The translations under genes and the position numbers were made by a program. Shown here piece after piece: positions 25,952 to 34,200 of a stretch of DNA of 64,000 nt (its first letter is position 1; every line of letters starts with the position of its first letter). The notes under the pieces are model-generated. The model was not told the origin of the DNA. It did no database searches and saw nothing but the letters and a program-made list of their open reading frames with translations. Source of the stretch: Plantactinospora soyae (GTDB lineage: Bacteria; Actinomycetota; Actinomycetes; Mycobacteriales; Micromonosporaceae); NCBI RefSeq assembly GCF_014874095.1, contig NZ_JADBEB010000001.1:8060001-8124000 (forward strand), in the 5' to 3' direction.

Positions 25952-26949
25952 GCGGCTTCCTTCAGGGTCTTCGGATCCTGCGGGTCGTCCTGCCCGGTGC
26001 CGCTCTCCCGGAGGCTGCGGCCGGTGAGCGTGAGGAAGACGTCGTCCAGGGTGGGCTGGTGAACCTGTGCGGTCGCGACCGGTACGTCCGCGGCCACGGC
26101 GGCCCGCAGCAGTTCCGGGAGCGCCGCCGGTCCGTCCCCGACGTGTGCCTGCATCCGGTTTCCGTCGACCACCACGTCACGGGCGCCGGGCAGCCGGTCC
26201 ACGAGCCGGGCCAGCGGTCGGGCGTCCTGTCCGGCCACCGTGACGACGATCCGGTCACCGGCCAGTTTCGCCTTGAGCGTCGCGGCCGAGTCGTCGGCGA
26301 TGATCTCGCCGTGGTCGACGACCACGACGCGCTCGGCCATCGAGTCGGCCTCGTCCATGTAGTGCGTGGTGAGCACGACCGTCATCTCGTTCTCCGCCCG
26401 CATCCGCAGGATGTGCTCCCACAGGTTCGCCCGGCTCTGCGGGTCCAGCCCGGTGGAGGGCTCGTCGAGGAAGAGCAGCGAGGGCCCGTGCACCAGGCCC
26501 ATCGCCACGTCGAGGCGTCGACGCTGGCCGCCGGAGAGCGCCGAGACCTTCCGGGTGGCAAGCTCGGTGAGGTCGAGGGCGTCGAGCAGTTTGTCGGCCC
26601 GCTGCCGGGCGGACCGGCGGTCCAGGCCGTAGATGCTGCCCTGGGTGTTCAGTTCGTCCCGGACCCGCTGGGTGTGGCCCGCGCCGTTGCCCTGGCCGAC
26701 GTAGCCGATGTGCCGGCGGACCTGGGCCGGCTCGCGTACGACGTCGTGGCCGGCGACCGTGGCGGTGCCGGAGGTCGGCGCGATCAGCGTGGTGAGCATC
26801 CGCATCGTGGTGGTCTTGCCGGCCCCGTTCGGGCCGAGTACGGCAACCAGCTCGCCGGGCTCGATCCGCAGGCTGATGCCCCGGACGGCGTGCGCGGTCT
26901 GGCTGCGGCTCACCACGAAGTCCCGGGTGAGCGAGCGGGCGTCAATCAT
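25948..26949 (-). CDS. ABC exporter ATP-binding protein (DrrA-like)
   Basis: The 333-residue ATPase has Walker A GPNGAGKTT, signature LSGGQRRRLDVAMGL, Walker B LLFLDEPSTGLDP and the H-loop TTHYMDEAD, plus the C-terminal DrrA-type extension ending in QPTLDDVFLTLTGRSLRE. ATG 26949 is preferred over a GTG two codons earlier because GGCGGGAC is then properly spaced. It couples translationally to the permease. It is divergent from a helix-turn-helix/WYL regulator about 100 bases away. Confidence 0.9.
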   Translation of the reverse strand: MIDARSLTRDFVVSRSQTAHAVRGISLRIEPGELVAVLGPNGAGKTTTMRMLTTLIAPTSGTATVAGHDVVREPAQVRRHIGYVGQGNGAGHTQRVRDELNTQGSIYGLDRRSARQRADKLLDALDLTELATRKVSALSGGQRRRLDVAMGLVHGPSLLFLDEPSTGLDPQSRANLWEHILRMRAENEMTVVLTTHYMDEADSMAERVVVVDHGEIIADDSAATLKAKLAGDRIVVTVAGQDARPLARLVDRLPGARDVVVDGNRMQAHVGDGPAALPELLRAAVAADVPVATAQVHQPTLDDVFLTLTGRSLRESGTGQDDPQDPKTLKEAA

Positions 26950-27048
26950 CGTCACGTCCCGCCGGTCGGATGTTCGATTCGGTCATGGGGAGAAACTTAG
27001 GGGCCATAGCGGCCACTTCCTGACCTCAATTGCGGGCAGACTTGCGGC
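26950..27048. promoter_or_regulatory. Divergent promoter region between DrrAB-type exporter and WYL regulator
   Basis: This 99-base gap must hold both promoters. It contains GGGGCCATAGCGGCCAC (about 27000-27016), two GGCC blocks around a short spacer, and an A/T-richer patch CTCAATTGC before the regulator start. No firm -35/-10 pair could be assigned. Confidence 0.35.
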
Positions 27049-28053
27049 ATGGCGAACACCAGCTCCCGGACCCTCCGCCTGCTCTCCCTGCTCCAGACCC
27101 ACCGCTACTGGCCCGGCAACGAACTGGCTGACCGGCTCGACGTCTCCGTACGCACGCTGCGCCGCGACGTCGACCGGCTGCGGGAACTGGGTTACCCGGT
27201 GGAGGCACACCGGGGAGTCGACGGTGGTTACCAGCTCGCCCCGGGCGCGGCACTTCCTCCGCTGGTCGTCGACGACGAGGAGGCCGTCGCCCTCGCGGTC
27301 GGACTCCAGGCGGCGGCCCAGGGCGCGATCGCCGGCATCGAGGAGTCGTCGATCCGGGCGTTCACCAAGGTGGTGCAGGTGATGCCGGCCCGGCTACGGC
27401 GTCGGGTCGACGCGCTGCGGGCGATGACCGTACCGGCGCTGTGGGGGTACGGGACCGAACCGACCATCGAGGCGGCGGTCCTCACCACGGTCGCCCAGGC
27501 CTGCCGGGACACCGAACGGCTGCGCTTCTCCTACACCGCCAGGGACACCGAGCAGACCGCCCGACACGTCGAGCCGCACCGGCTGGTCTCCCTCGGCCGC
27601 CGCTGGTACCTGGTCGGCTACGACCTCACCCGGCAGGACTGGCGCAGATTCCGACTCGACCGCCTGCACGACCCCCGGGGCACCGGAGCCCGGTTCAACC
27701 CCCGTCAACTGCCCGCCGAGGACGCCGCCGCGTTCGTCCGGGCCGGTATCCAGAACCTGGCCACGCCGTACCGGGTCGAGGCGGTGGTCCACGCCCCCGC
27801 CGGCACCGTACGAGATCGGGTGGGCCGGTGGGGCACCGTCGAGCACCTCGACGACCAGCGGTGCCGGCTGTCGATGACGACGGACACCCTGGACTGGCCG
27901 ATCCTGGCCCTCGGCTCGCTCGGCGCGGAGTTCGAGGTGGTCTCGCCGCCCGACTTGCTCGACCAGATCCGGGAGTGGAGCGCCCGGTTCGGCCGGGCCA
28001 CCGCCGCCACCGGCTCCCCCGCCCCGCCCGGACCCGACACCACCGAGGGCTGA
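27049..28053 (+). CDS. HTH/WYL-domain transcriptional regulator
   Basis: The 334-residue regulator has an N-terminal winged helix (SRTLRLLSLLQTHRYWPGNE, then LDVSVRTLRRDVDRLRELGY) and a WYL domain with VEPHRLVSLGRRWYLVGYDL followed by RRFRLDRL. A WCX-type C-terminal part (AVVHAPAGTVRDRVGRWG) completes the usual plan. These proteins sense nucleotides or other small ligands. The divergent placement suggests it controls the DrrAB-type exporter. No clear Shine-Dalgarno sequence precedes the ATG, so the message may be leaderless. Confidence 0.88.
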   Translation: MANTSSRTLRLLSLLQTHRYWPGNELADRLDVSVRTLRRDVDRLRELGYPVEAHRGVDGGYQLAPGAALPPLVVDDEEAVALAVGLQAAAQGAIAGIEESSIRAFTKVVQVMPARLRRRVDALRAMTVPALWGYGTEPTIEAAVLTTVAQACRDTERLRFSYTARDTEQTARHVEPHRLVSLGRRWYLVGYDLTRQDWRRFRLDRLHDPRGTGARFNPRQLPAEDAAAFVRAGIQNLATPYRVEAVVHAPAGTVRDRVGRWGTVEHLDDQRCRLSMTTDTLDWPILALGSLGAEFEVVSPPDLLDQIREWSARFGRATAATGSPAPPGPDTTEG

Positions 28054-28087
28054 CAGTCGGTATCGTGGATCTACACGACGGGTATCC

Positions 28088-30397
28088 ATGTCGGACGGTG
28101 ACGCGATGGCGGGATGGGCGCGACGTGGTCTACCGGCGGGTGTCTCCACCATGCTGGCATTCCTGGCGGGAGCGTTCACCAACGTGTTCACCCAGGGCTG
28201 GAGCCTGCCGGTCGGCGCCGGCCTCGGTGTGCTGGTGGTGGGGTGGGTCGGCTGGGAGATGCGGCAGGCCGGCTGGGCGGCCGGCGAGCGCGGACCGGAT
28301 CCGGAGCCGAGGGCCACGCCGCCGCAGCCGGCGCCGTCCGGCGGCGCGGTCGTGCCGCGACAACTTCCGGCGCCGGTACGCCACTTCGCCGGCCGGAACA
28401 CCGAGTTGGCCGCGTTGACCGGCCAACTCGGACATTCGCGAACGGGTCGCGGGGAAACGATGGTGATCTCCGCCATCGGGGGAACCGCCGGGATCGGCAA
28501 GACCGCCCTGGCCGTCTACTGGGCCCACCAGGCCGCCGCCGACTTCCCGGACGGGCAGCTCTACGTGAACCTGCGCGGATTCGAGCCGGCCGGTGCCCCG
28601 ATGACCACACCCGCCGAGGCGCTACGGGGCTTCCTGGACGCCTTCGAGGTGCCACCGCACCGGATCCCCGCCGGCCTGGACGCGCAGGCCGCCCTCTACC
28701 GCAGCCTGCTGGCCGGGAAGCGGGCCCTGGTGGTGCTGGACAACGCCCGGGACGCGGATCAGGTCCGCCCACTGCTGCCGGGCGCGGTGGGCTGCCTCGT
28801 GCTGGTGACCAGCCGCAACCGGTTGTCCGGGCTGGTCACGGTCGAGGGCGCGCACCCGCTGACCCTGGATCTGCTGACCCTCGACGAGGCCCGGGAGTTG
28901 CTGGCCAGACGACTCGGTGCCGAGCGTCTGGCGGCCGAGCCCGAGGCGGTCGCGGAGATCATCCGTCACTGCGCGCGGCTACCGGTGGCCCTGGCCGTCG
29001 TCGCCGCCCGAGCCGCCACCAATCCCACGTTCACCCTGACCGAACTGGCCGGGCAGCTCCGCGAGAACCGTGGCCGGCTGGACGCGTTGACCGACGACGA
29101 CACCAGCGACGTACGGTCGGTCTTCTCCTGGTCGTACCGCTCGTTGACGCCGGAGACGGCGAGGCTGTTCCGGTTGCTCGGACTGCATCCCGGGCCGGAC
29201 GTCACCGGGCCGGCGGCGGCCAGTCTGGCCGGGCTCCCGCTGTCCCGGGCACGTCCACTGCTGGCCGATCTGGTCCGGGCGAACCTCCTCGTCGAACACG
29301 TGCCCCGGCGGTACACCTTCCACGACCTGCTGCGGGCGTACGCCAACGAGCAGGCCCACGCGGTCGACTCGGCCGACGAGCGCCACGCCGCGACGCAGCG
29401 GGCGCTGGACCACTACCTGCACACCGCATACGCCGCCACCCACCTGATCGACCGGTACCGCGATCCGATCACGCTGCCGGCGCCGCATCCCGGAGTGACA
29501 CCGGAGAGCAGCGCGGACCACCGGCAGGCAGCGGCCTGGTTCACCGCCGAGCACCAGGTGCTGCTCGCCACCGTCGACGTTGCCGCAACCACTGGATCGG
29601 AGACCCAGGCCTGGCAACTCGCCTGGACCCTGGACAACTTCCTGTGGTCCCGGGGGCACTGGCCGCAACTCGCGGCGGTAGGCCGCACCGCGCTGGACGC
29701 GGCCCGACGGCTGGCCGACCGGCCGGCACAAGCTCGCGCGCACCAGAACCTGGTGAACGCCTACACCCGGCTGGGACTGTACGACGAGGCCCAGCGGCAC
29801 GCCCAGCAGGCTCTCACGCTGCACCGCCAGGGCGACAACCCGGCCGGGCAGGCGCACACCCACATGTTCCTGGTCAAGCTTCGGGCCCGGCAGGGCCGGC
29901 ACGCCGAGGCGCTCGACCACGGCCGCCAGGCCCTCGACCTGTACGCCCAGGTCGGCGAGGAGATCTGGCGGGCCGACGCCCTGAACGCCGTCGGCGGTCA
30001 GTACGGCAAGCTCGGCGAGCCCGAGCGCGCGCTCGACTTCTGCCGGCAGGCGCTGGCCATCTACCAGCGGCACGACGATCGCCGAGGCCAGGTCTGGACC
30101 TGGGAGCACCTCGGATTCGCCCACTATCGCCTCGGCGACCATCCGACGGCCGTCGCCTGTTACCAGCGCGCCCTCGAGCTTTGCCAGGGCCTCGACTACC
30201 CGGACAGCGAGGCCGGCTTACTCGCCCAACTCGGCGACACCCAGCAGGCCGCGGGCGACCTCGACGCCGCCCGCGACTCCTGGCGGCGGGCGCTTGCGAT
30301 CATCGCTCCGGACCACGTCGACGCCGACGGGATACGCGGCAAACTCCGCGCCCTCCCGGTCCCGGCCGGCGGCGTCGACGACGCGACGTCGCGCTGA
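28088..30397 (+). CDS. NB-ARC (STAND) ATPase with TPR repeats and N-terminal membrane helices
   Basis: The 769-residue protein opens with two hydrophobic stretches (MLAFLAGAFTNVF; LPVGAGLGVLVVGWVGW). A linker leads to an NB-ARC domain: HFAGRNTELAAL, P-loop GGTAGIGKTA (131-140), ALVVLDNARDADQVRPLLPG as Walker B region, and LVTSRNRLSGL. A winged-helix part (LFRLLGLHPGPDVTGPAAAS) follows. The C-terminal half is TPR repeats (YDEAQRHAQQALTLHRQGDN, ALDFCRQALAIYQRHDD, HPTAVACYQRALELC). It resembles SARP/AfsR-type ATPase modules but lacks a DNA-binding domain and is membrane-anchored. It starts 34 bases after the WYL gene and may share its transcript. Confidence 0.85.
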   Translation: MSDGDAMAGWARRGLPAGVSTMLAFLAGAFTNVFTQGWSLPVGAGLGVLVVGWVGWEMRQAGWAAGERGPDPEPRATPPQPAPSGGAVVPRQLPAPVRHFAGRNTELAALTGQLGHSRTGRGETMVISAIGGTAGIGKTALAVYWAHQAAADFPDGQLYVNLRGFEPAGAPMTTPAEALRGFLDAFEVPPHRIPAGLDAQAALYRSLLAGKRALVVLDNARDADQVRPLLPGAVGCLVLVTSRNRLSGLVTVEGAHPLTLDLLTLDEARELLARRLGAERLAAEPEAVAEIIRHCARLPVALAVVAARAATNPTFTLTELAGQLRENRGRLDALTDDDTSDVRSVFSWSYRSLTPETARLFRLLGLHPGPDVTGPAAASLAGLPLSRARPLLADLVRANLLVEHVPRRYTFHDLLRAYANEQAHAVDSADERHAATQRALDHYLHTAYAATHLIDRYRDPITLPAPHPGVTPESSADHRQAAAWFTAEHQVLLATVDVAATTGSETQAWQLAWTLDNFLWSRGHWPQLAAVGRTALDAARRLADRPAQARAHQNLVNAYTRLGLYDEAQRHAQQALTLHRQGDNPAGQAHTHMFLVKLRARQGRHAEALDHGRQALDLYAQVGEEIWRADALNAVGGQYGKLGEPERALDFCRQALAIYQRHDDRRGQVWTWEHLGFAHYRLGDHPTAVACYQRALELCQGLDYPDSEAGLLAQLGDTQQAAGDLDAARDSWRRALAIIAPDHVDADGIRGKLRALPVPAGGVDDATSR

Positions 30398-30426
30398 CGG
30401 CTGGACCCGCAGGTCGACAGGCCGGG

Positions 30427-31164
30427 CTAGGAGGTCGACACTGCGCCGAACGGGGCTCGGGCCAGCCCGACCCGTACCGGCTGGCGACCGTTGTAGGCGA
30501 ACCGCAGCAGGTCGGCCGCGCCGACGGTGGTCGTGCCCAGGTCCAGTCTCCGCCGGGCGGCCACCCAGTCCACCAGACCCGACGGGTCACGGATCTCGGC
30601 GGCGAAGTGCACCAGCGTGGCGTACCAGATGTCCCGGTGGTAAGCGGCCTCGAACCAGCCGTCCGTCCCCAGCTCCGCGCCGAGCCGGTCGGCGAACCCG
30701 GCCGCGGCCGGATCCTCCGGGAAGGCGCAGAGCATCACGCCGGACGGGGTCAGGGTCAACCCGGACAGCCGCAGCCGGACCGGTGGCGAGGCGGCGGCGG
30801 CCCGGCGCAGCGCCGACGCGGAGCGCGCCACCAACGGATCGTCCGGCGGGACCACCGACCGGTGCGCCTCGAGCGCCCGGACCGTGAGGTGCACCGCCTC
30901 GACCGCACCGGTCGGCCAGTGCTCCGCCCCGGCGACGCCCAGCGCCTCCGCCGTCACCGCCGCCAACCGGCGGGCGCAGTCCGGGTCCGGCAGCAGGACC
31001 ACCGACAGTCCCCACCGGCCGCCGTCCACCGGCGGCGTGTCCCGGTGGTGCGTACCGGCCAGCACGGCGGCGCGTCCCCGGGTGAACAGGTGGTCGAAGG
31101 CGGTCGCGTATCCCGCGTCCGCCGCCGCCCGGCCCGACACGGTAGATCCGCTCGTCGCATCCAT
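30427..31164 (-). CDS. 2H-phosphoesterase/2'-5' RNA ligase-like protein
   Basis: The 245-residue protein has SVVLLPDPDCARRLAAV and a first H-x-T motif, VHLTVRAL (H92, T94). The second motif position reads WYATLVHF, with Tyr181 where the second catalytic His is expected and T183 kept. The overall layout of two lobes with two H-x-T sites is that of the 2H superfamily, but one active-site His is replaced, so activity is doubtful. Convergent with the NB-ARC gene, it is divergent from the molybdenum hydroxylase operon, whose LacI-type operator at 31262 lies about 100 bases from its start. ATG 31164 is taken as the start of the conserved-looking region. Confidence 0.55.
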   Translation of the reverse strand: MDATSGSTVSGRAAADAGYATAFDHLFTRGRAAVLAGTHHRDTPPVDGGRWGLSVVLLPDPDCARRLAAVTAEALGVAGAEHWPTGAVEAVHLTVRALEAHRSVVPPDDPLVARSASALRRAAAASPPVRLRLSGLTLTPSGVMLCAFPEDPAAAGFADRLGAELGTDGWFEAAYHRDIWYATLVHFAAEIRDPSGLVDWVAARRRLDLGTTTVGAADLLRFAYNGRQPVRVGLARAPFGAVSTS

Positions 31165-31229
31165 CAGAGGCAGCCTACGTAGCGGCTCCCCGCGTGGACC
31201 ACCGGCCGGGGTTCGCGTTACGGGAACGG

Positions 31230-31273
31230 TTGACGGCGCGGTCCGGCTAGGCAAGGCTGTTGCAACCGATTGT
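31230..31273 (+). promoter_or_regulatory. Promoter and LacI-type operator for the molybdenum hydroxylase genes
   Basis: TTGACG (31230-31235), a 17-base spacer, AAGGCT (31253-31258), three bases, then GCAACCGATTGT (31262-31273). The operator matches 11 of 12 bases of the GCAAYCGATTGC palindrome found near the LacI-family gene. The distance from -35 to operator is identical, at 32 bases, to that at 46437-46480. Confidence 0.7.
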
Positions 31274-31310
31274 GGATCATTGCCCCGAGGTACGGCCGGA
31301 AGCCTGACAC

Positions 31311-31847
31311 ATGAAGCAGACATTCGAGTTGACCGTCAACGGCGAACGACGGCGGGTCGACGCCGAGGCCGACAGCACCCTGCTGCACGTGCTGCGGGAA
31401 GGGCTCGGCCTCAAGGGCTCCCGGTTTGGCTGCGGGCTCGGGCTCTGTGGCGCGTGTGTCGTACTGCTCGACGGGCGGCCCGCACCAGCCTGCGACATCC
31501 CGATGTGGTCGGCCGCCGGTAAGGCCGTGACCACCGTCGAGGGGCTCGCCGACGGCGACGTACTGCACCCCGTCCAGCAGGCGTTCCTCGACGAGCAGGC
31601 GGCCCAGTGCGGGTACTGCGTCTCGGGGATCCTGGTCAGCGCCGCGGCGCTGCTCGCCGAGAATCCGCATCCGGACGAGTCCACCGTCGCCGCCGCGCTC
31701 GACCGGCACCTGTGCCGGTGTGGTGCACAACGGCGCATCGTCCGAGCCGTGGTCCGCGCCGGCCGGTCCGCGAAGTCCGCCGACCGGCCTGGCGGACCCG
31801 CCGAGCCGGACGGGACCGGCGATCGCACCGGTGGGATCGGAGCCTGA
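31311..31847 (+). CDS. (2Fe-2S)-binding subunit of a xanthine dehydrogenase-family hydroxylase
   Basis: The 178-residue iron-sulfur subunit is of CoxS/IorA type. The plant-type cluster ligands are in SRFGCGLGLCGACVVLLDG with a fourth Cys in APACD. The second cluster ligands are in QCGYCVSGI and HLCRCGAQRRI. It passes electrons from the molybdenum subunit encoded five bases downstream. No FAD (CoxM) gene is present, as in two-subunit isoquinoline-oxidoreductase-type enzymes. The ATG is preceded by GGAAG and, further up, the LacI-type operator, placing it in the regulon centred on 38-53 kb. Confidence 0.9.
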   Translation: MKQTFELTVNGERRRVDAEADSTLLHVLREGLGLKGSRFGCGLGLCGACVVLLDGRPAPACDIPMWSAAGKAVTTVEGLADGDVLHPVQQAFLDEQAAQCGYCVSGILVSAAALLAENPHPDESTVAAALDRHLCRCGAQRRIVRAVVRAGRSAKSADRPGGPAEPDGTGDRTGGIGA

Positions 31848-31852
31848 CACCG

Positions 31853-34027
31853 ATGAGCACCGGAAGCACGCACCCGCCGTCCACCACCGGGCCGGCGCTG
31901 CCCCGGGGACTCGTCGCGAACCCCCGGCTCTCCCGCTGGGTGAGCGTGGGTCGGGACGGCACGGTCACCGTCCGGGTGGGCAAGGTCGAACTCGGTCAGG
32001 GAATCCTCACCGCGCTCGCGCAACTCGCCGCCGACGAGCTGGACGTCGACCTCGCCGCCATCGCGATGCAGGCGGCGAGCACCGCGGAGGGGCCGGACGA
32101 GGGCCTGACCGCCGGCAGCCTCTCGGTCGCCGACTCCGGTGCCGCCGTACGTCAGGTCTGTGCGCAGGTCCGGGCGCTGTTCGTCGCCGAGGCCGCCCGT
32201 ACTTTGGCGGTCGACCCGGCCGACGTCACCGTCCGGGGCGGCGTCGCCAGCGGTCCGGACAGCCTCCGCACCGTCACCTACGGCGAGTTGACCGACCGGG
32301 TCGACCTCGACCGGAACGTGGACGGATCGGTCCGGCCCAAGGCCGTACCCGAATCTCGCCTGGTCGGCACCAGCGTGCCCCGGCTCGACCTGCCCGACAA
32401 GATCACTGGCCGGCCCCGGTTCATCCAGGACCTCGCGCTGCCCGGACAGCTCTCCGGCCGGGTGGTCCGGCCGCCGTCACCGGCGGCGACCCTGACCGAG
32501 GTCGACACCGCCGCCGCGCACGCCCTGCCCGGAGTCGTCTCGGTGCTCCGGGACGGTGATTTCCTCGGCGTGGTCGCGCAGGACGAGGAGAGCGCCGAGC
32601 GGGCCGCCGCCGCCCTGGCCGGCACCGCGCGCTGGCACGAGGAGCCGACGCTACCCGACGAGGACGACCTGTCCCGGTTCCTCCGCGACAGTCCCACCGA
32701 GTCGATCGTGGTGGCCGACTCGGATCTGCCCGATACGCAGTCGGATCTGCCCGACGCGCCGAACGGGGTCGTCCGGCGGATCCGGGCGAGCTACAGCCGG
32801 CCCTTCCTCGCGCACGCCTCGATGGCGCCGAGCTGCGGTGCCGCCCGCTGGGATGGCGACGCGGTCAGCGTCTGGAGCCACAGTCAGGGCATCCACGGCC
32901 TGCAACGGGCCGTCGCGCTGGCGCTGGGCCTGCACGCCGACCAGGTCAGCGTGCGGCATGTGGAGAGCGCCGGCAGCTACGGACACAACGGCGCCGACGA
33001 CGCCGCCTTCGACGCGGTGCTGCTCGCCCGCTCGGTACCCGGCCGGCCCGTGCACGTGCGGTGGAGTCGGCGCGACGAGCTGACCTGGGCGCCCTTCGGC
33101 TCCGCCATGGTGGCCGACGTCGAGGCCGGCGTCGACGCCACCGGAGCGGTGCTCAGCTGGTCGTACGACGTGTGGAGCCAGGGGCACACCGCCCGGCCCG
33201 GGTACGCCGGCAGCCCGGGACTGCTGGGCGCGGCACACCGGGACCGGTCCCGCCCCGTCCCCCCACCGGTCGACCCACCCGTGCAGGGCGGTGGCGGAAC
33301 CACCCGTAACGCCACGCCGATCTACACCTTTCCGCACCGCCGGATCCGGGGCCACCGGGTGCTCCGGACGCCGGTACGGTCGTCGTCACTGCGCTCGCTG
33401 GGCGCGTACACGAACGTCTTCGCGATCGAGTCCTTCATGGACGAACTGGCGCTGGCCGCCGGGCAGGACCCGGTGGCGTACCGGCTGGCGCAGCTCGCCG
33501 ATCCGCGGGCCCGCGAGGCGCTGTCGACCGCCGCCGAACTCGGGCACTGGGATCGGCGCGGCACGCAGGACAGCGTCGGGTACGGCATCGGCTTCGCCCG
33601 CTACAAGGACCGGGGCGCGTACTGCGCGGTGGTGGCGGAGGTGGAGGCCGTGCACGAGGTACGGGTCCGCCGGCTGGCGATGGTGGTCGACGTCGGTCGG
33701 GTGGTCAACCCGGACGGCGTACGCAACCAGATCGAGGGCGGCGCCGTCCAGGCGACCAGTTGGACCCTGCGGGAACGGGTCCGGTTCGACCGGTGGCGGA
33801 TCACCAGCGCGGACTGGGAAAGCTATCCGATCCTGCGGTTCAGCGAGGTGCCGCAGGTGGACGTACACCTGATCGACCAGCCGGACGAGCCCTCCGTCGG
33901 CGCCGGCGAGGCGGCCCAGGGACCGACGGCCGCCGCCATCGCGAACGCCGTCGCCGACGCCCTGTCGGTCCGGGTACGCGACCTGCCGATCACCGCCGAA
34001 CGCATCCTGGCGGCCCTGGACGACTGA
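31853..34027 (+). CDS. Molybdopterin-binding subunit of a xanthine dehydrogenase-family hydroxylase (IorB-like)
   Basis: The 724-residue protein is expected to hydroxylate an aromatic N-heterocycle or aldehyde. It has the IorB-type N-terminus (LSRWVSVGRDGTVTVRVGKV, ELGQGILTALAQLAADEL), RPRFIQDLALPGQLSGRVVR for the a/b-hammerhead, SYSRPFLAHASMAPSC-like cofactor contacts (text: ASYSRPFLAHASMAPSCGAA), SLGAYTNVFAIESFMDELA, and the active-site Glu in VGAGEAAQGPTAAAIANA. It lies five bases after the 2Fe-2S gene. Absence of a FAD partner suggests a cytochrome or other external acceptor. No Tat signal is evident, unlike some IorB proteins. The substrate is not predictable from sequence. Confidence 0.88.
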   Translation: MSTGSTHPPSTTGPALPRGLVANPRLSRWVSVGRDGTVTVRVGKVELGQGILTALAQLAADELDVDLAAIAMQAASTAEGPDEGLTAGSLSVADSGAAVRQVCAQVRALFVAEAARTLAVDPADVTVRGGVASGPDSLRTVTYGELTDRVDLDRNVDGSVRPKAVPESRLVGTSVPRLDLPDKITGRPRFIQDLALPGQLSGRVVRPPSPAATLTEVDTAAAHALPGVVSVLRDGDFLGVVAQDEESAERAAAALAGTARWHEEPTLPDEDDLSRFLRDSPTESIVVADSDLPDTQSDLPDAPNGVVRRIRASYSRPFLAHASMAPSCGAARWDGDAVSVWSHSQGIHGLQRAVALALGLHADQVSVRHVESAGSYGHNGADDAAFDAVLLARSVPGRPVHVRWSRRDELTWAPFGSAMVADVEAGVDATGAVLSWSYDVWSQGHTARPGYAGSPGLLGAAHRDRSRPVPPPVDPPVQGGGGTTRNATPIYTFPHRRIRGHRVLRTPVRSSSLRSLGAYTNVFAIESFMDELALAAGQDPVAYRLAQLADPRAREALSTAAELGHWDRRGTQDSVGYGIGFARYKDRGAYCAVVAEVEAVHEVRVRRLAMVVDVGRVVNPDGVRNQIEGGAVQATSWTLRERVRFDRWRITSADWESYPILRFSEVPQVDVHLIDQPDEPSVGAGEAAQGPTAAAIANAVADALSVRVRDLPITAERILAALDD

Positions 34028-34200
34028 CCCGGGCCGGGCCGACCACCGACGCCGGCACGATGTTCACGTGGCCGCCACCGGTTGGTCGGCGTCTGCCGAT
34101 AGACACGCCTACGGACGTCGACGCCGACAATGCTCGGATGTGGACCGACGCCAGACCGGCCACGCCGCTACGTGGCCGGATGACATCGCGAGGAGGAAGC

